A stretch of 64,000 nucleotides of DNA from Escherichia boydii (GCA_041890495.1 CP169086.1:620001-684000), one strand, 5' to 3'. Positions 27,146-36,280 are shown, numbered from the stretch's first letter. Made by a program: numbers and translations. Notes: generated from the letters alone by a model not told the origin.

Positions 27146-29839
27146 ATGAAAACAGGAAAACCTGAACGTCCGTATTATCAACAAACCGTTGACGAAACCC
27201 TGTCGAATATCCACTCCACTCTGGAAGGACTTAGCGGCACTGAGGCATCAGCCCGACTTCAGCAGCACGGTGAGAATGCGTTGCCGCAAAAAAAGGGCAA
27301 ACCCGCCTGGCTGCGCTTCCTGGCGCATTTTAACGATGTATTGATTTACGTTCTGCTGGTGGCCGCGTTGCTTAAGCTATTCATGGGCCACTGGGTAGAC
27401 ATGTTCGTGATCCTTGGGGTTGCCATCATTAACGCGCTGATTGGCCATATCCAGGAGAGCAACGCTGAAAAATCGTTGCAGAGTATTCGCAATATGCTCT
27501 CCAGCGAAGCCGTGGTTGTACGACAGGGGAATCATGAAACGATCCCCACCACGTCGCTGGTCCCGGGAGATATCGTGGTGATCCGTGCCGGGGATCGTAT
27601 CCCTGCGGACCTGCGCGTAATTGAAGCGCATAACCTTCGCGTGGAGGAGGCCATCCTGACCGGCGAATCCACCGTTGTTGAGAAAAACAGCGATGCGTTA
27701 AGCGGGGAACTGCCTTTAGGTGACCGGTATAATCTGCTCTACTCAGGCACCACCGTCAGCTCTGGCGGCGGTAAAGGCGTGGTGGTGGCAACCGGCGGCG
27801 AGACCGAGCTTGGCCACATCAATCAGATGATGTCCGACATTGAAAAGCACCGCACGCCGCTGATGGTGCAGATGGATAAGCTCGGTAAAACCATCTTCAT
27901 GACTATCCTGGTGATGATGGTGGCGCTGTTTGTTTTCAGCCTCCTGTTCCGGGATATGCCGGTTTCTGAACTGGTGCTGTCGCTTATCAGCCTCGCCGTT
28001 GCCGCCGTGCCGGAAGGCCTGCCGGCCATCATTTCCATCATCCTTTCGCTTGGCGTACAGGCCATGGCGCGTCGCAAGGCCATCATTCGTAAGTTGCCGA
28101 CGGTGGAAACGCTGGGCGCAATGACGGTCATCTGCTCGGATAAAACCGGCACCCTGACGATGAATGAAATGACGGTCAAAGCGGTGATTACCGCTGACAC
28201 GACCTATCGCGTGGAGGGTGACAGCTACGAACCGGTGGGGAATATTCACCCCGTAGATGACCCGACGCCCGTCAGCGTGACGCAGGGTTCCCTGCTGGAA
28301 CGCTACCTGCGCACCATTGACCTCTGTAATGACAGCCAGCTGATCAAAGACGAGCAGGGGCTGTGGAAAATCACCGGGGGACCAACCGAGGGCGCGCTGA
28401 AGGTGCTGGCGGCGAAAATCCCGCTTCCACCGCTCGATACCGAAATGCGCAGCAAAATCCCGTTTGATTCGCAGTATAAATACATGTCCACGCTGTACCG
28501 GCTGGGTGAAGAAGAGGCGATCTTAATCACCGGCGCGCCGGACGTCCTGTTCCGCCTCTGCCAGTACCAGCAGACGAATGACGGACTGCAGCCGTTCGAT
28601 CAGCCTTACTGGGAAGGGAAGATCGAAGAGTATGCCCGGGAAGGGTTGCGTATGGTGGCTGCGGCCTGGAAGCCAGCCCGCGAGGGACAGCGCGAGCTGG
28701 ATCACCCGGACCTGCACGATGGGGTGATCCTGCTGGGTATTGCTGGAATGATGGATCCGCCGCGTCCGGAGGCCATTACCGCGATTGCCGACTGTCTGCA
28801 GGCCGGGATCCGCGTGAAAATGATCACCGGCGACCACCCGCAAACGGCCATGAGCATTGGGCAGATGCTGGGGATTGGTAACGCCGCAAGCGCTATCACC
28901 GGACGTGAGCTGGAGGCGATGGACGATCGTCAGCTAAGCGACGCCGCGCAGCAGTATGATATTTTCGCCCGTACCAGCCCGGAGGATAAATTCCGCCTCG
29001 TGCAGGCCCTGCAAAGTAAACAGGAAGTGGTGGGCATGACCGGGGATGGCGTAAATGATGCCCCGGCGCTCAAGCGGGCGGATGTGGGTATCGCCATGGG
29101 GATTAAGGGGACTGAAGTTACCAAGGAAGCCGCCGACATGGTGTTAACGGATGACAACTTTGCCACTATTGCCAGTGCGGTGCACGAAGGACGTCGGGTT
29201 TACGATAACCTGAAAAAAACCATTCTGTTCGTAATCCCGAGCAACATCGCGCAGGCCCTGCTGATCATCATTGCGCTGCTGGCGGGGAACCTCATTCCGC
29301 TGACGCCGGTCCTGATCCTGTGGATGAACATGGCGACGTCGGCAACCCTGTCGTTTGGCCTGGCGTTTGAAGCGGGTGAGAAGGACATCATGAACCGGCC
29401 ACCGCGTAAGGCGAATCTGCATGTGATGGACGGCTATGCCATCTGGCGCGTAGTGTTTGTCGGTCTGATGATTGCCATCAGCGCCTTCGTGCTGGAAGCC
29501 TGGCTACAGCCGCGCGGCTATTCGGCGGAATTTATCCGCACCGTGCTGCTGCAAACCCTGGTGACCGCGCAGTGGTTCTACATGCTTAACTGCCGCGTTA
29601 ATGATGGCTTCTCGCTAAGCAAAGGCCTGTTGGCGAACAAAGGGATTTGGATCGTGAGCGGCGTACTGCTGGCGCTACAGCTTCTTATCATTTACGCACC
29701 GTTCATGCAGATGCTGTTTGGCACCGAAGCGCTGCCGTTCCGCTACTGGGTCATCACCTTCCTGATTGGTTTTGTGATGTTCCTGATTGTCGAGGCGGAA
29801 AAAGTGCTGACGCGCAGATGGCGCAAAACCGAGGCGTAA
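27146..29839 (+). CDS. Cation-transporting P-type ATPase (P2A-like)
   Basis: Inner-membrane ion pump of 897 residues. An N-terminal cation-ATPase domain comes first, then the actuator loop with TGES (172-175), PEGLP in helix 4 (289-293), the phosphorylated aspartate D332 in SDKTGTLT, and MTGDGVNDAPALK in the P domain. Six C-terminal helices follow, about ten in total. The pattern is of the SERCA/PMR1-like Ca2+/Mn2+ group; the true ion cannot be told from sequence. The pairing with a Usp gene suggests stress-dependent expression. A terminator follows. Confidence 0.9.
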   Translation: MKTGKPERPYYQQTVDETLSNIHSTLEGLSGTEASARLQQHGENALPQKKGKPAWLRFLAHFNDVLIYVLLVAALLKLFMGHWVDMFVILGVAIINALIGHIQESNAEKSLQSIRNMLSSEAVVVRQGNHETIPTTSLVPGDIVVIRAGDRIPADLRVIEAHNLRVEEAILTGESTVVEKNSDALSGELPLGDRYNLLYSGTTVSSGGGKGVVVATGGETELGHINQMMSDIEKHRTPLMVQMDKLGKTIFMTILVMMVALFVFSLLFRDMPVSELVLSLISLAVAAVPEGLPAIISIILSLGVQAMARRKAIIRKLPTVETLGAMTVICSDKTGTLTMNEMTVKAVITADTTYRVEGDSYEPVGNIHPVDDPTPVSVTQGSLLERYLRTIDLCNDSQLIKDEQGLWKITGGPTEGALKVLAAKIPLPPLDTEMRSKIPFDSQYKYMSTLYRLGEEEAILITGAPDVLFRLCQYQQTNDGLQPFDQPYWEGKIEEYAREGLRMVAAAWKPAREGQRELDHPDLHDGVILLGIAGMMDPPRPEAITAIADCLQAGIRVKMITGDHPQTAMSIGQMLGIGNAASAITGRELEAMDDRQLSDAAQQYDIFARTSPEDKFRLVQALQSKQEVVGMTGDGVNDAPALKRADVGIAMGIKGTEVTKEAADMVLTDDNFATIASAVHEGRRVYDNLKKTILFVIPSNIAQALLIIIALLAGNLIPLTPVLILWMNMATSATLSFGLAFEAGEKDIMNRPPRKANLHVMDGYAIWRVVFVGLMIAISAFVLEAWLQPRGYSAEFIRTVLLQTLVTAQWFYMLNCRVNDGFSLSKGLLANKGIWIVSGVLLALQLLIIYAPFMQMLFGTEALPFRYWVITFLIGFVMFLIVEAEKVLTRRWRKTEA

Positions 29840-29850
29840 TAGCGTAAACT

Positions 29851-29887
29851 GAGAAAGCCTGCCTGAGCCCGGGCTTTCTCTTTTTTT
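29851..29887 (+). terminator. Terminator after the P-type ATPase
   Basis: A 9-bp stem GAGAAAGCC / GGCTTTCTC (29851-29859 with 29872-29880) is followed by seven T, between the ATPase and erfK. Confidence 0.88.
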
Positions 29888-29901
29888 GAGCACAGGAAAT
29901 T

Positions 29902-30798
29902 ATGATGCGATTTACCTGGTTCGTCCTTACGCTGTGTGCCGCTGTTCCCGGCGCGTTTGCCGTAACTTATACCCTACCGCCGCAAGGCAGTCGTCTGGTG
30001 GGAAACCCGATTACCATCACCGTTCCCGAGCGCAATACGTTACCGCTTGAGGCCTTTGCCGCGCAGTATGGGCAGGGGCTAAGCAATATGCTGGAAGCGA
30101 ACCCGGGAGTGGATCCTTTTTTGCCCAAATCCGGCACCCGGCTGGTGATCCCCCAGCAGCTAATTTTGCCCGACACCGTACGCGAGGGCATTATCGTTAA
30201 CGCGGCAGAAATGCGCCTCTACTACTACCCGCCTGGCGGCAATACCGTTGAAGTGTTGCCCATCGGCATCGGTCAGGCCGGGCGTGAAACTCCGCGTAAC
30301 TGGGTGACGGCCGTTGAGCGTAAGCAGGAGGGGCCAACCTGGTCTCCGACGCCGAATACGCGCCGTGCCTATGCGGCAGAAGGGAAAACGCTGCCGGCAT
30401 TCGTGCCCGCCGGGCCGGATAACCCGATGGGGCTGTATGCGATTTATATCGGCAGGCTGTATGCCATTCACGGCACAAACTCGAATTTTGGCATCGGGCT
30501 GCGGGTGAGTCAGGGCTGTATCCGTCTGCGTAATAACGACATCAAATATCTTTTCGATAATGTTCCCGTCGGAACCCGCGTGCAGCTTATCGACAGGCCC
30601 GTTAAAGTCACCACCGAGCCGGACGGCAGCCGCTGGGTGGAAGTTCACGAGCCGTTGTCGCGTAACCGCGCGGAATTTGAATCAACCCGGAAAGTGCCTC
30701 TGCCTGTTTCAGCCGCGCAGCGAACGCAGCTGATAAACGAGGGCGCGGGAGCCGAACTGGAGCGACGGTCGGGGATGCCGGTTAAGATGGGCAACTGA
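29902..30798 (+). CDS. erfK: L,D-transpeptidase ErfK (LdtA type)
   Basis: Periplasmic enzyme that attaches Braun lipoprotein to peptidoglycan meso-diaminopimelate. It has 298 residues: signal peptide to about residue 20, a LysM-like stretch (40-88), and a YkuD catalytic domain with H190 and the nucleophile C206 in SQGCIRL. Two adjacent ATG codons (29902, 29905) share the AGGA site. E. coli erfK also lies in the cbl-nac-tRNA-Asn neighbourhood. The C-terminal tail ends RRSGMPVKMGN, slightly shorter than in E. coli. Confidence 0.92.
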   Translation: MMRFTWFVLTLCAAVPGAFAVTYTLPPQGSRLVGNPITITVPERNTLPLEAFAAQYGQGLSNMLEANPGVDPFLPKSGTRLVIPQQLILPDTVREGIIVNAAEMRLYYYPPGGNTVEVLPIGIGQAGRETPRNWVTAVERKQEGPTWSPTPNTRRAYAAEGKTLPAFVPAGPDNPMGLYAIYIGRLYAIHGTNSNFGIGLRVSQGCIRLRNNDIKYLFDNVPVGTRVQLIDRPVKVTTEPDGSRWVEVHEPLSRNRAEFESTRKVPLPVSAAQRTQLINEGAGAELERRSGMPVKMGN

Positions 30799-30808
30799 GG
30801 GCATGTTA

Positions 30809-30877
30809 GTCGGGTGGCGGCTGCGCCTTACCCGACCTACGTGACAAGTAGGCCCGGTAAGCGCAGCGCCACCGGGC
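30809..30877. repeat. REP/BIME-type inverted repeat pair
   Basis: Facing palindromes 30809-30836 and 30852-30877, nearly the same as those at 15621-15688, between erfK and the tRNA-Asn terminator. Confidence 0.82.
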
Positions 30878-30901
30878 AATCTTTCCAGATGCCGAAAAGC
30901 A

Positions 30902-30928
30902 AAAAGCCTGCTTTAAAAGCAGGCTTTT
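30902..30928 (-). terminator. Terminator of tRNA-Asn (copy 3)
   Basis: Stem AAAAGCCTGCT / AGCAGGCTTTT with U-run on the minus strand, also usable for erfK on the plus strand. Confidence 0.85.
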
Positions 30929-30934
30929 CAAATT

Positions 30935-31010
30935 TGGCTCCTCTGACTGGACTCGAACCAGTGACATACGGATTAACAGTCCGCCGTTCTACCGACTGAA
31001 CTACAGAGGA
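30935..31010 (-). tRNA. tRNA-Asn(GUU), copy 3
   Basis: Identical 76-nt tRNA with CCA, anticodon GUU. Its 5' flank (GATTCCTCTG preceded by CACAC) is nearly the same as that of copy 4. Confidence 0.97.
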
Positions 31011-31124
31011 ATCGTGTGAACGGGGCGAATATTATCGACCTGCGTTCGCCTTGTCAAAGGGTGGATCAACGCCTTTTGATCGTTTGCTGACAAAATCGGC
31101 AAAGTGATGTTTTTGGCAGCGGAA

Positions 31125-31140
31125 TGCACCGTCATGGTGC
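31125..31140. promoter_or_regulatory. NtrC-binding site upstream of nac
   Basis: TGCACCGTCATGGTGC matches the NtrC (GlnG) enhancer consensus (GCACC-N5-GGTGC, perfect half-sites). Its centre is about 150 bp upstream of the start expected from the sigma-54 promoter at 31259-31274, a normal enhancer distance. A weaker similar palindrome (ACCCCTAATGGGGC) lies at about 31145-31160. The rest of the gap 31011-31330 holds no gene. Confidence 0.85.
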
Positions 31141-31258
31141 GGGTATACCCCTAATGGGGCAGATCATAAACTGCTGTTTCGGTAATAAAACCCCCCTCCA
31201 TGATTAGGTTTCCTTATTTTCAGGCGTTTAGCGCGCAATTTGTACCGCCTGGTAAAAG

Positions 31259-31274
31259 TGGCATTCATATTGCA
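31259..31274 (+). promoter_or_regulatory. Sigma-54 promoter of nac
   Basis: TGGCATTCATATTGCA has the -24 GG (31260-31261) and -12 GC (31272-31273) with the required 10-bp spacing, 57 bp before the nac start. Together with the NtrC site it predicts nitrogen-limited expression. Confidence 0.9.
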
Positions 31275-31330
31275 AAACCTGTTCAACAACGACAGCCGGT
31301 TCCGGCACAGCATTTCGAACAGGGGGCAAA

Positions 31331-32248
31331 ATGAACTTAAGACGACTGAAATACTTCGTAAAAATCGTCGATATCGGCAGCCTGACTCAAGCGGCAGAAG
31401 TGCTGCATATCGCGCAGCCTGCGCTGAGCCAGCAGGTGGCTACTCTGGAAGGCGAGATGGATCAGCAGCTGTTGATCCGTACCAAACGCGGCGTCACGCC
31501 AACGGAAGCCGGTAAGATCCTGTATACCCATGCGCGCACCATTCTTCGCCAGTGTGAACAGGCGCAGCTGGCGGTGAATAACGTGGGGCAGACGCTGAGC
31601 GGGCACGTGTCCATCGGGCTGGCACCGGGAACGGCCGCGTCCTCTATTACCATGCCGCTGCTGCAGGCCGTTCGCGCCGAGCTGCCTGAAGTGCTGGTCT
31701 ATCTGCACGAAAACAGCGGTTCCGTACTGAATGACAAACTGCTGAGCGGCCAGCTCGATATGGCGGTCCTTTACGATCGCTCCCCGGTCGCCGGCATCAC
31801 CAGCCAGCCGCTGTTGAAAGAAGATCTCTACCTCGTGGGCACCCGCGACTGTCCGGGCCAGAGCGTAGACCTTACCGCCGTGGCAGAGATGAATCTCTAT
31901 CTGCCGCGCGACTACAGCGCCGTGAGAGTGCGCGTGGACGAAGCGTTCTCCCTGCGCCGCCTGACGGCCAAAATCATCGGTGAAATAGACTCAATCTCCA
32001 CGCTGACCGCAGCCATTGCCAGCGGCATGGGGGTGACCGTTCTGCCAGAATCCGCAGCACGCTCGCTGTGCAGCGCGGCAAACGGCTGGATGGCGCGGAT
32101 CACCACGCCTTCGATGAGCCTGCCGCTGTCGCTGAACATGTCCGCACGCGGTTCGCTGTCGCCACAGGCGCAGGCGGTAAAAGAGATTTTGATGTCGCTG
32201 GTCAGCAAGCCATCGCTTGAGAACCGTGAACTCCAGCTCGTGAGCTGA
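31331..32248 (+). CDS. nac: Nitrogen assimilation control protein Nac
   Basis: LysR-type regulator of 305 residues coupling sigma-54/NtrC nitrogen control to sigma-70 genes (activates hut, put, ure; represses gdh and gltBD in Klebsiella). The N-terminal helix-turn-helix covers residues ~1-60 (GSLTQAAEVLHIAQPALSQQ is its recognition part), with an effector-like domain to ~290. Nac is unusual in needing no small co-inducer. Upstream are the NtrC site and sigma-54 promoter described separately. cbl follows 96 nt later in the same direction, as in E. coli. Confidence 0.95.
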   Translation: MNLRRLKYFVKIVDIGSLTQAAEVLHIAQPALSQQVATLEGEMDQQLLIRTKRGVTPTEAGKILYTHARTILRQCEQAQLAVNNVGQTLSGHVSIGLAPGTAASSITMPLLQAVRAELPEVLVYLHENSGSVLNDKLLSGQLDMAVLYDRSPVAGITSQPLLKEDLYLVGTRDCPGQSVDLTAVAEMNLYLPRDYSAVRVRVDEAFSLRRLTAKIIGEIDSISTLTAAIASGMGVTVLPESAARSLCSAANGWMARITTPSMSLPLSLNMSARGSLSPQAQAVKEILMSLVSKPSLENRELQLVS

Positions 32249-32344
32249 TATTCCATAAAAGCATAAGATGCTGGTTTTTATTATTTGTTCTGCAGCTCGG
32301 CTGACTCTAACAATAGAGCTATGTCAGATGCGCCGGAGTGAATC

Positions 32345-33295
32345 GTGAATTTCCAGCAACTTAAAATTATCCGTGAGGCGGCCAGGCGGGACTACAACCT
32401 GACCGAGGTCGCCAATATGCTTTACACCTCTCAGTCCGGCGTCAGCCGCCATATCCGCGAGCTGGAAGAGGAGCTGGGCATAGAGATCTTTATCCGTCGC
32501 GGCAAGCGGCTGCTCGGCATGACGGAGCCGGGTAAGGCTTTGCTCACCATCGCTGAGCGGATCCTCAACGAGGCCAGCAACGTGCGTCGCCTGGCGGATC
32601 TCTTCACCAATGACGCCTCGGGCGTGCTCACCATTGCCACCACCCACACCCAGGCGCGCTACAGCCTGCCGCCGGTGATTAAAGCGTTCCGCGAACTTTT
32701 CCCTGACGTCCGTCTGGAGCTTATCCAGGGCACGCCGCAGGAAATTGAAGTGCTGCTGCAAAACGGTGGGGCGGATATCGGCATAGCCAGCGAACGCCTG
32801 AGCAACGACCCGCTGCTGGTGGCTTTCCCGTGGTTCCGCTGGTATCACAGCTTATTACTCCCGGTCGATCATCCACTGAATCAGGTCTCTCCCCTGACGC
32901 TGGAAGACATTGCCAAATGGCCGTTGATCACATACCGGCAGGGGATTACGGGACGTTCGCGCATAGACGAGGCCTTCAACCGCAAAGGATTAACGCCGGA
33001 CATCGTGCTGAGCGCGCAGGATTCTGACGTGATCAAAACCTACGTCGAACTGGGTCTGGGCATTGGGCTGGTGGCAGAACAGTCCAGCGGAGAACGCGAA
33101 GACGGGAACCTGGTGCGTCTTGACACGCGTCATCTGTTTGACGCCAACACCGTATGGCTTGGCCTGAAGCGCGGACAGCTGCAGCGCAACTATGTGTGGC
33201 GCTTTATCGAGCTGTGCAATGCCGGGCTGTCGGTGGATGAGATTAAACGTCAGGTAATGGAGCCCGAAGAAGTGGCGATTGATTATCAGATTTAA
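32345..33295 (+). CDS. cbl: LysR-type regulator Cbl (CysB-like)
   Basis: Activator of aliphatic sulfonate and taurine utilisation (ssu, tau) in sulfate starvation, 316 residues. It starts with GTG at 32345. The helix-turn-helix is near residues 18-37 (LTEVANMLYTSQSGVSRHI), and the effector domain in CysB/Cbl binds adenosine 5'-phosphosulfate; TTHTQARYSLPP near 100-111 belongs to this pocket. It is downstream of nac and probably partly co-transcribed, a known link between nitrogen and sulfur control. Confidence 0.94.
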   Translation: MNFQQLKIIREAARRDYNLTEVANMLYTSQSGVSRHIRELEEELGIEIFIRRGKRLLGMTEPGKALLTIAERILNEASNVRRLADLFTNDASGVLTIATTHTQARYSLPPVIKAFRELFPDVRLELIQGTPQEIEVLLQNGGADIGIASERLSNDPLLVAFPWFRWYHSLLLPVDHPLNQVSPLTLEDIAKWPLITYRQGITGRSRIDEAFNRKGLTPDIVLSAQDSDVIKTYVELGLGIGLVAEQSSGEREDGNLVRLDTRHLFDANTVWLGLKRGQLQRNYVWRFIELCNAGLSVDEIKRQVMEPEEVAIDYQI

Positions 33296-33458
33296 TAATC
33301 CAACTTAGACAAGCAGTCTGTTATCGTTTATGCCCGGTACGTTAGTATCGCGGCATAAATTTTATATAGTATTCATGCAGGAATAAATAATGAATATATT
33401 GATAGCAAAAGCTTAGGCGTGTTAAAAATGGAGGCTACGTCGATGCCGGGAGGGCACA

Positions 33459-34745
33459 ATGGCAAATGTTATTCATGATTTTATTTATGATATCTGCCAC
33501 TCAGAAAATCTTGAGGCAGCTGTTCAACAATATGCACTCTATTACCACTATCTTGACGATTATACCTTCATTTTTGCAGCGGAGAAAGGTGCGACTCCGG
33601 GCTTATCGGTTAACAGGAACTTCAGGAGTGGTTCTGCCGTGCGTAGCTTATTCAAAACGCCGCATGTGTTTATTCTTACACCAGACATATTCAGAGAAAT
33701 GTTTATCTCTGGTAACCGCGTTACATTTCCCATCGACTATTCTATCTCGCTCGATACGCAGGTATTAAGTTATCTTAAACCTTTCTTTGAAGGGCAAAGA
33801 TCGCGACTTCCCGATGATTTTGAAGAAATTTTTGACTTCATCGCCAGAGAGGAGGTCAATGTTGATCCTTTGCTGTATGAACTCGAAAATCTTTGTAATT
33901 TTAGCGATCTCAATAAACAGGAAAAAATCTTCGAACGCATTCGAGCTTATGAAATGTTACGCAACCTGGATGTTGCGGCTTGGCAGCAGCATAGGCAGTT
34001 AAAATTTAATGTGTCTGAACAGGAAATTATAGCTAAAACGCAGCAGTATATGGCACGTAAAAATTATGAGTTTATAAATAAGTCGCTAATGGAAGAGCTG
34101 GCTCGTGACTATAATCGCTTATATGTATATGTGTTAAAAATGTGCGCGATTCACCTACGGAACCCAAAAACAAGCGCTAAGCAGGTGCAGGAAAAATTAC
34201 TCGAACTGCTAGAATTTACACACAATGAAGCCCATTTCTTTGGCATTAGAGAAATTTTGCTCGCTAAGCGTTTTTTTGAAAACGGTTGTAAGGAAGCCTT
34301 TTTTCACAAAGTGAACCGTAATACGGCAAGATTTTGGGAGTATGTTAGAGGTATGGCCTGGGATCTTCGCCATCAGCGCTTTCTCGAATTTGTTATTACA
34401 TTAAATATTGATAAAAACGCGGCATTCTTTTTTCCCTCAATCTTAACCTGTGATAAAAAATTCATTGAGGTTCTGGATGCTCATAGCGTAAAAGTCATCG
34501 TTTTTAATAACAAAACTAAAGAAATCCTTCCATTTTATGATATTGATTTTATTGAACAAATAGCATCATGCGGTGAGCGAGTCAAAGAGCGATTAACTTT
34601 GCTCTCTTCCGAAGAATACCAGTTACAACGTCGCCAGTATCAGGAAGGCCCAGACTATCTTCAATCTTTGGTTAAAACACTCGAAGCCGAACTTGAGGGC
34701 ATTTGCGGTATTGCCTGTGAAAAGAATCCGCTTGGTAACTATTAG
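33459..34745 (+). CDS. Unknown protein, AT-rich gene
   Basis: A 428-residue protein that I do not recognise. It has no signal peptide or clear membrane helix, and many aromatic and charged residues (FIYDICHSENLEAAVQQYA at the start). The middle (about 165-275) looks helical with EKIFERIRAYEML and KQVQEKLLELLEF stretches, followed by a mixed region with LAKRFFENG and RFWEYVRGMAWD; the last 40 residues are again helical (YQLQRRQYQEGPDY). A good GGGAGG site lies 4 nt before the ATG. Its base composition is much more AT-rich than the neighbours, suggesting recent acquisition. It follows cbl and precedes a broken LysR gene. Function unknown; a phage-defence or stress role would be pure guess. Confidence 0.75.
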   Translation: MANVIHDFIYDICHSENLEAAVQQYALYYHYLDDYTFIFAAEKGATPGLSVNRNFRSGSAVRSLFKTPHVFILTPDIFREMFISGNRVTFPIDYSISLDTQVLSYLKPFFEGQRSRLPDDFEEIFDFIAREEVNVDPLLYELENLCNFSDLNKQEKIFERIRAYEMLRNLDVAAWQQHRQLKFNVSEQEIIAKTQQYMARKNYEFINKSLMEELARDYNRLYVYVLKMCAIHLRNPKTSAKQVQEKLLELLEFTHNEAHFFGIREILLAKRFFENGCKEAFFHKVNRNTARFWEYVRGMAWDLRHQRFLEFVITLNIDKNAAFFFPSILTCDKKFIEVLDAHSVKVIVFNNKTKEILPFYDIDFIEQIASCGERVKERLTLLSSEEYQLQRRQYQEGPDYLQSLVKTLEAELEGICGIACEKNPLGNY

Positions 34746-34781
34746 TGAGTCACAGAAGCAAAAAGCCGGCTTCAAATGTAG

Positions 34782-35701
34782 TCACTTATAGGTAGAAGTA
34801 GGGGCATGCTGCTGCATCAATTCAACGATCCAATCAATAAAAACGCGCAGTCTGGCGTTGACATGGCGGTTAGGCGGAAATGCGAGGTACAGGGGCATTG
34901 GCTTAATACGCCAATCTTCAAATAGCGGTATCAAGGAGCCACACGCCTGATGCGCTGCCGCCATATAGACGGGTAGCGCAATCACGCCTAACCCGGCTAA
35001 TCCCGCTTCGAGGTAAGCATTGCCATCATCCACGGCAAGTACATAGCTGCCCGTAATTTCAATATGTTCGCTATCACAGCGCAGTACCAGAGGATCCATC
35101 TTACCGGTACGTGAAGATAAGAATCCCACGATGCGATGGTCCGTGTTTTCCAGCTCTCGCGGATGCGCAGGGGCGCCAAGGCGTTCCACATAGCTCGGTG
35201 CGACGTAAACACCGATTTGCAAATCGCCGAATGGCGTGCGATCAGGGACTGGTCGTTGATTTCACCACCGCGCAGGACGCAATCCACGTTGTCGCCAATC
35301 AGATCCACAATCCGGTCACTGACGCCCATGTCGAACTGGATATCAGGGTAGCGCGCGTGAAAAGCCGGTAGCGCGGGCACCAGCACCAGGCGGGCGAGAG
35401 GAGAAGGCACATCTACCCGCAGGCGTCCCCTGGGCGTCATCGTCGCACTGGACAGGCTGTTGTCAGCATCTTCCATGTCCGCCAGCAGACGGATGACGCG
35501 CTCGTAATAGACCGCACCATCAGGAGTGACGCCAAGTCTGCGGGTGGTACGATGCAGCAGCTTGACGCGCAGGCGCGCTTCCAGCTGCTGAATAAGCTGC
35601 GTCACCGTGGTTTTGCTCATATAAAGCGTTTGGGCAGCCTTTGTGAAACTGCCTGCTTCCACCACGCGAGCAAAGGCGCGCATCGCATCGAAACGATCCA
35701 T
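34782..35701 (-). pseudogene. LysR-type regulator, disrupted by one frameshift
   Basis: About 306 codons in all. The N-terminal part from MDRFDAMRAFARVVEAG (start 35701) has an intact helix-turn-helix (SFTKAAQTLYMSKTTVTQLI) and runs in frame to SLIARHSA. There one base is missing near 35224-35228 (GCGATTTG where GCGGATTTG is expected), and the correct continuation DLQIGVYVAPSYVERLG...FIDWIVELMQQ lies in another frame down to 34782. It is divergent from the RidA-like and oxidoreductase genes and was probably their regulator. The subfamily is the common LysR group acting next to oxidoreductases. A sequencing error is possible. Confidence 0.82.
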
Positions 35702-35842
35702 CCCTTGTCCTCTCTTTTCACCGATTGTTTGGATATTACAAACAATGATGGACAAAGTCGCTTGTTTATCCGCCCGATCTGGCGCCTGTAAAGTGTCTTT
35801 ATCTTCACCGGGCAGATTTAGCCCCATAACAAAGGTACAGAC

Positions 35843-36232
35843 ATGACAACACGCGAAGCAGTTTTTCCCTTCGGACGCCAGGCGCTCTACGAGCGCAATC
35901 GGTATTCACCCGCCATCAAATCTAACGGCTTCCTGTTTGTTTCGGGGCAGGTTGGTAGCCGGGAGGATGGTTCACCTGAAGAGGATCTCAACGCGCAGGT
36001 CCGGCTGGCATTCGATAACCTTAATGCTGTTCTTACGGCTGCGGGCTGCACGTTCGGTGACGTGGTTGACGTTACCCTCTTTGTCGTCGATCCCGAGTCA
36101 AACCTCGACGCTATCTGGAGTATCCTGCCAGAATATTGGGGGGAAGCACCTTATCCGACGCTGACCGGGATCGGCGTGACGTGGCTGTACGGATTCCAGT
36201 TTGAGATTAAGGTGATTGCCAGGCTGCCCTAG
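35843..36232 (+). CDS. RidA family protein
   Basis: Small cytosolic YjgF/YER057c/UK114-fold protein of 129 residues. RidA proper hydrolyses reactive enamine/imine intermediates; the invariant arginine expected near residue 105 for that activity is not obvious here (the region reads PYPTLTGIGVTWLYG), so another Rid-subfamily role is likely. Conserved FLFVSGQVGSREDG near 31-44 is seen. It starts divergently from the disrupted LysR gene 141 bp away and is followed after 48 bp by the oxidoreductase, so the two form a likely operon. Confidence 0.85.
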   Translation: MTTREAVFPFGRQALYERNRYSPAIKSNGFLFVSGQVGSREDGSPEEDLNAQVRLAFDNLNAVLTAAGCTFGDVVDVTLFVVDPESNLDAIWSILPEYWGEAPYPTLTGIGVTWLYGFQFEIKVIARLP

Positions 36233-36280
36233 CGTTACGGGTCTTTCCGCCGGTCGAAAGATAAGACAGAGGAAAAATTG

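Noticed and set aside
33390..33416. Eight-codon ORF (MNILIAKA) before the unknown gene, with an AGGA upstream
   Set aside because: Too short to support without conservation data.
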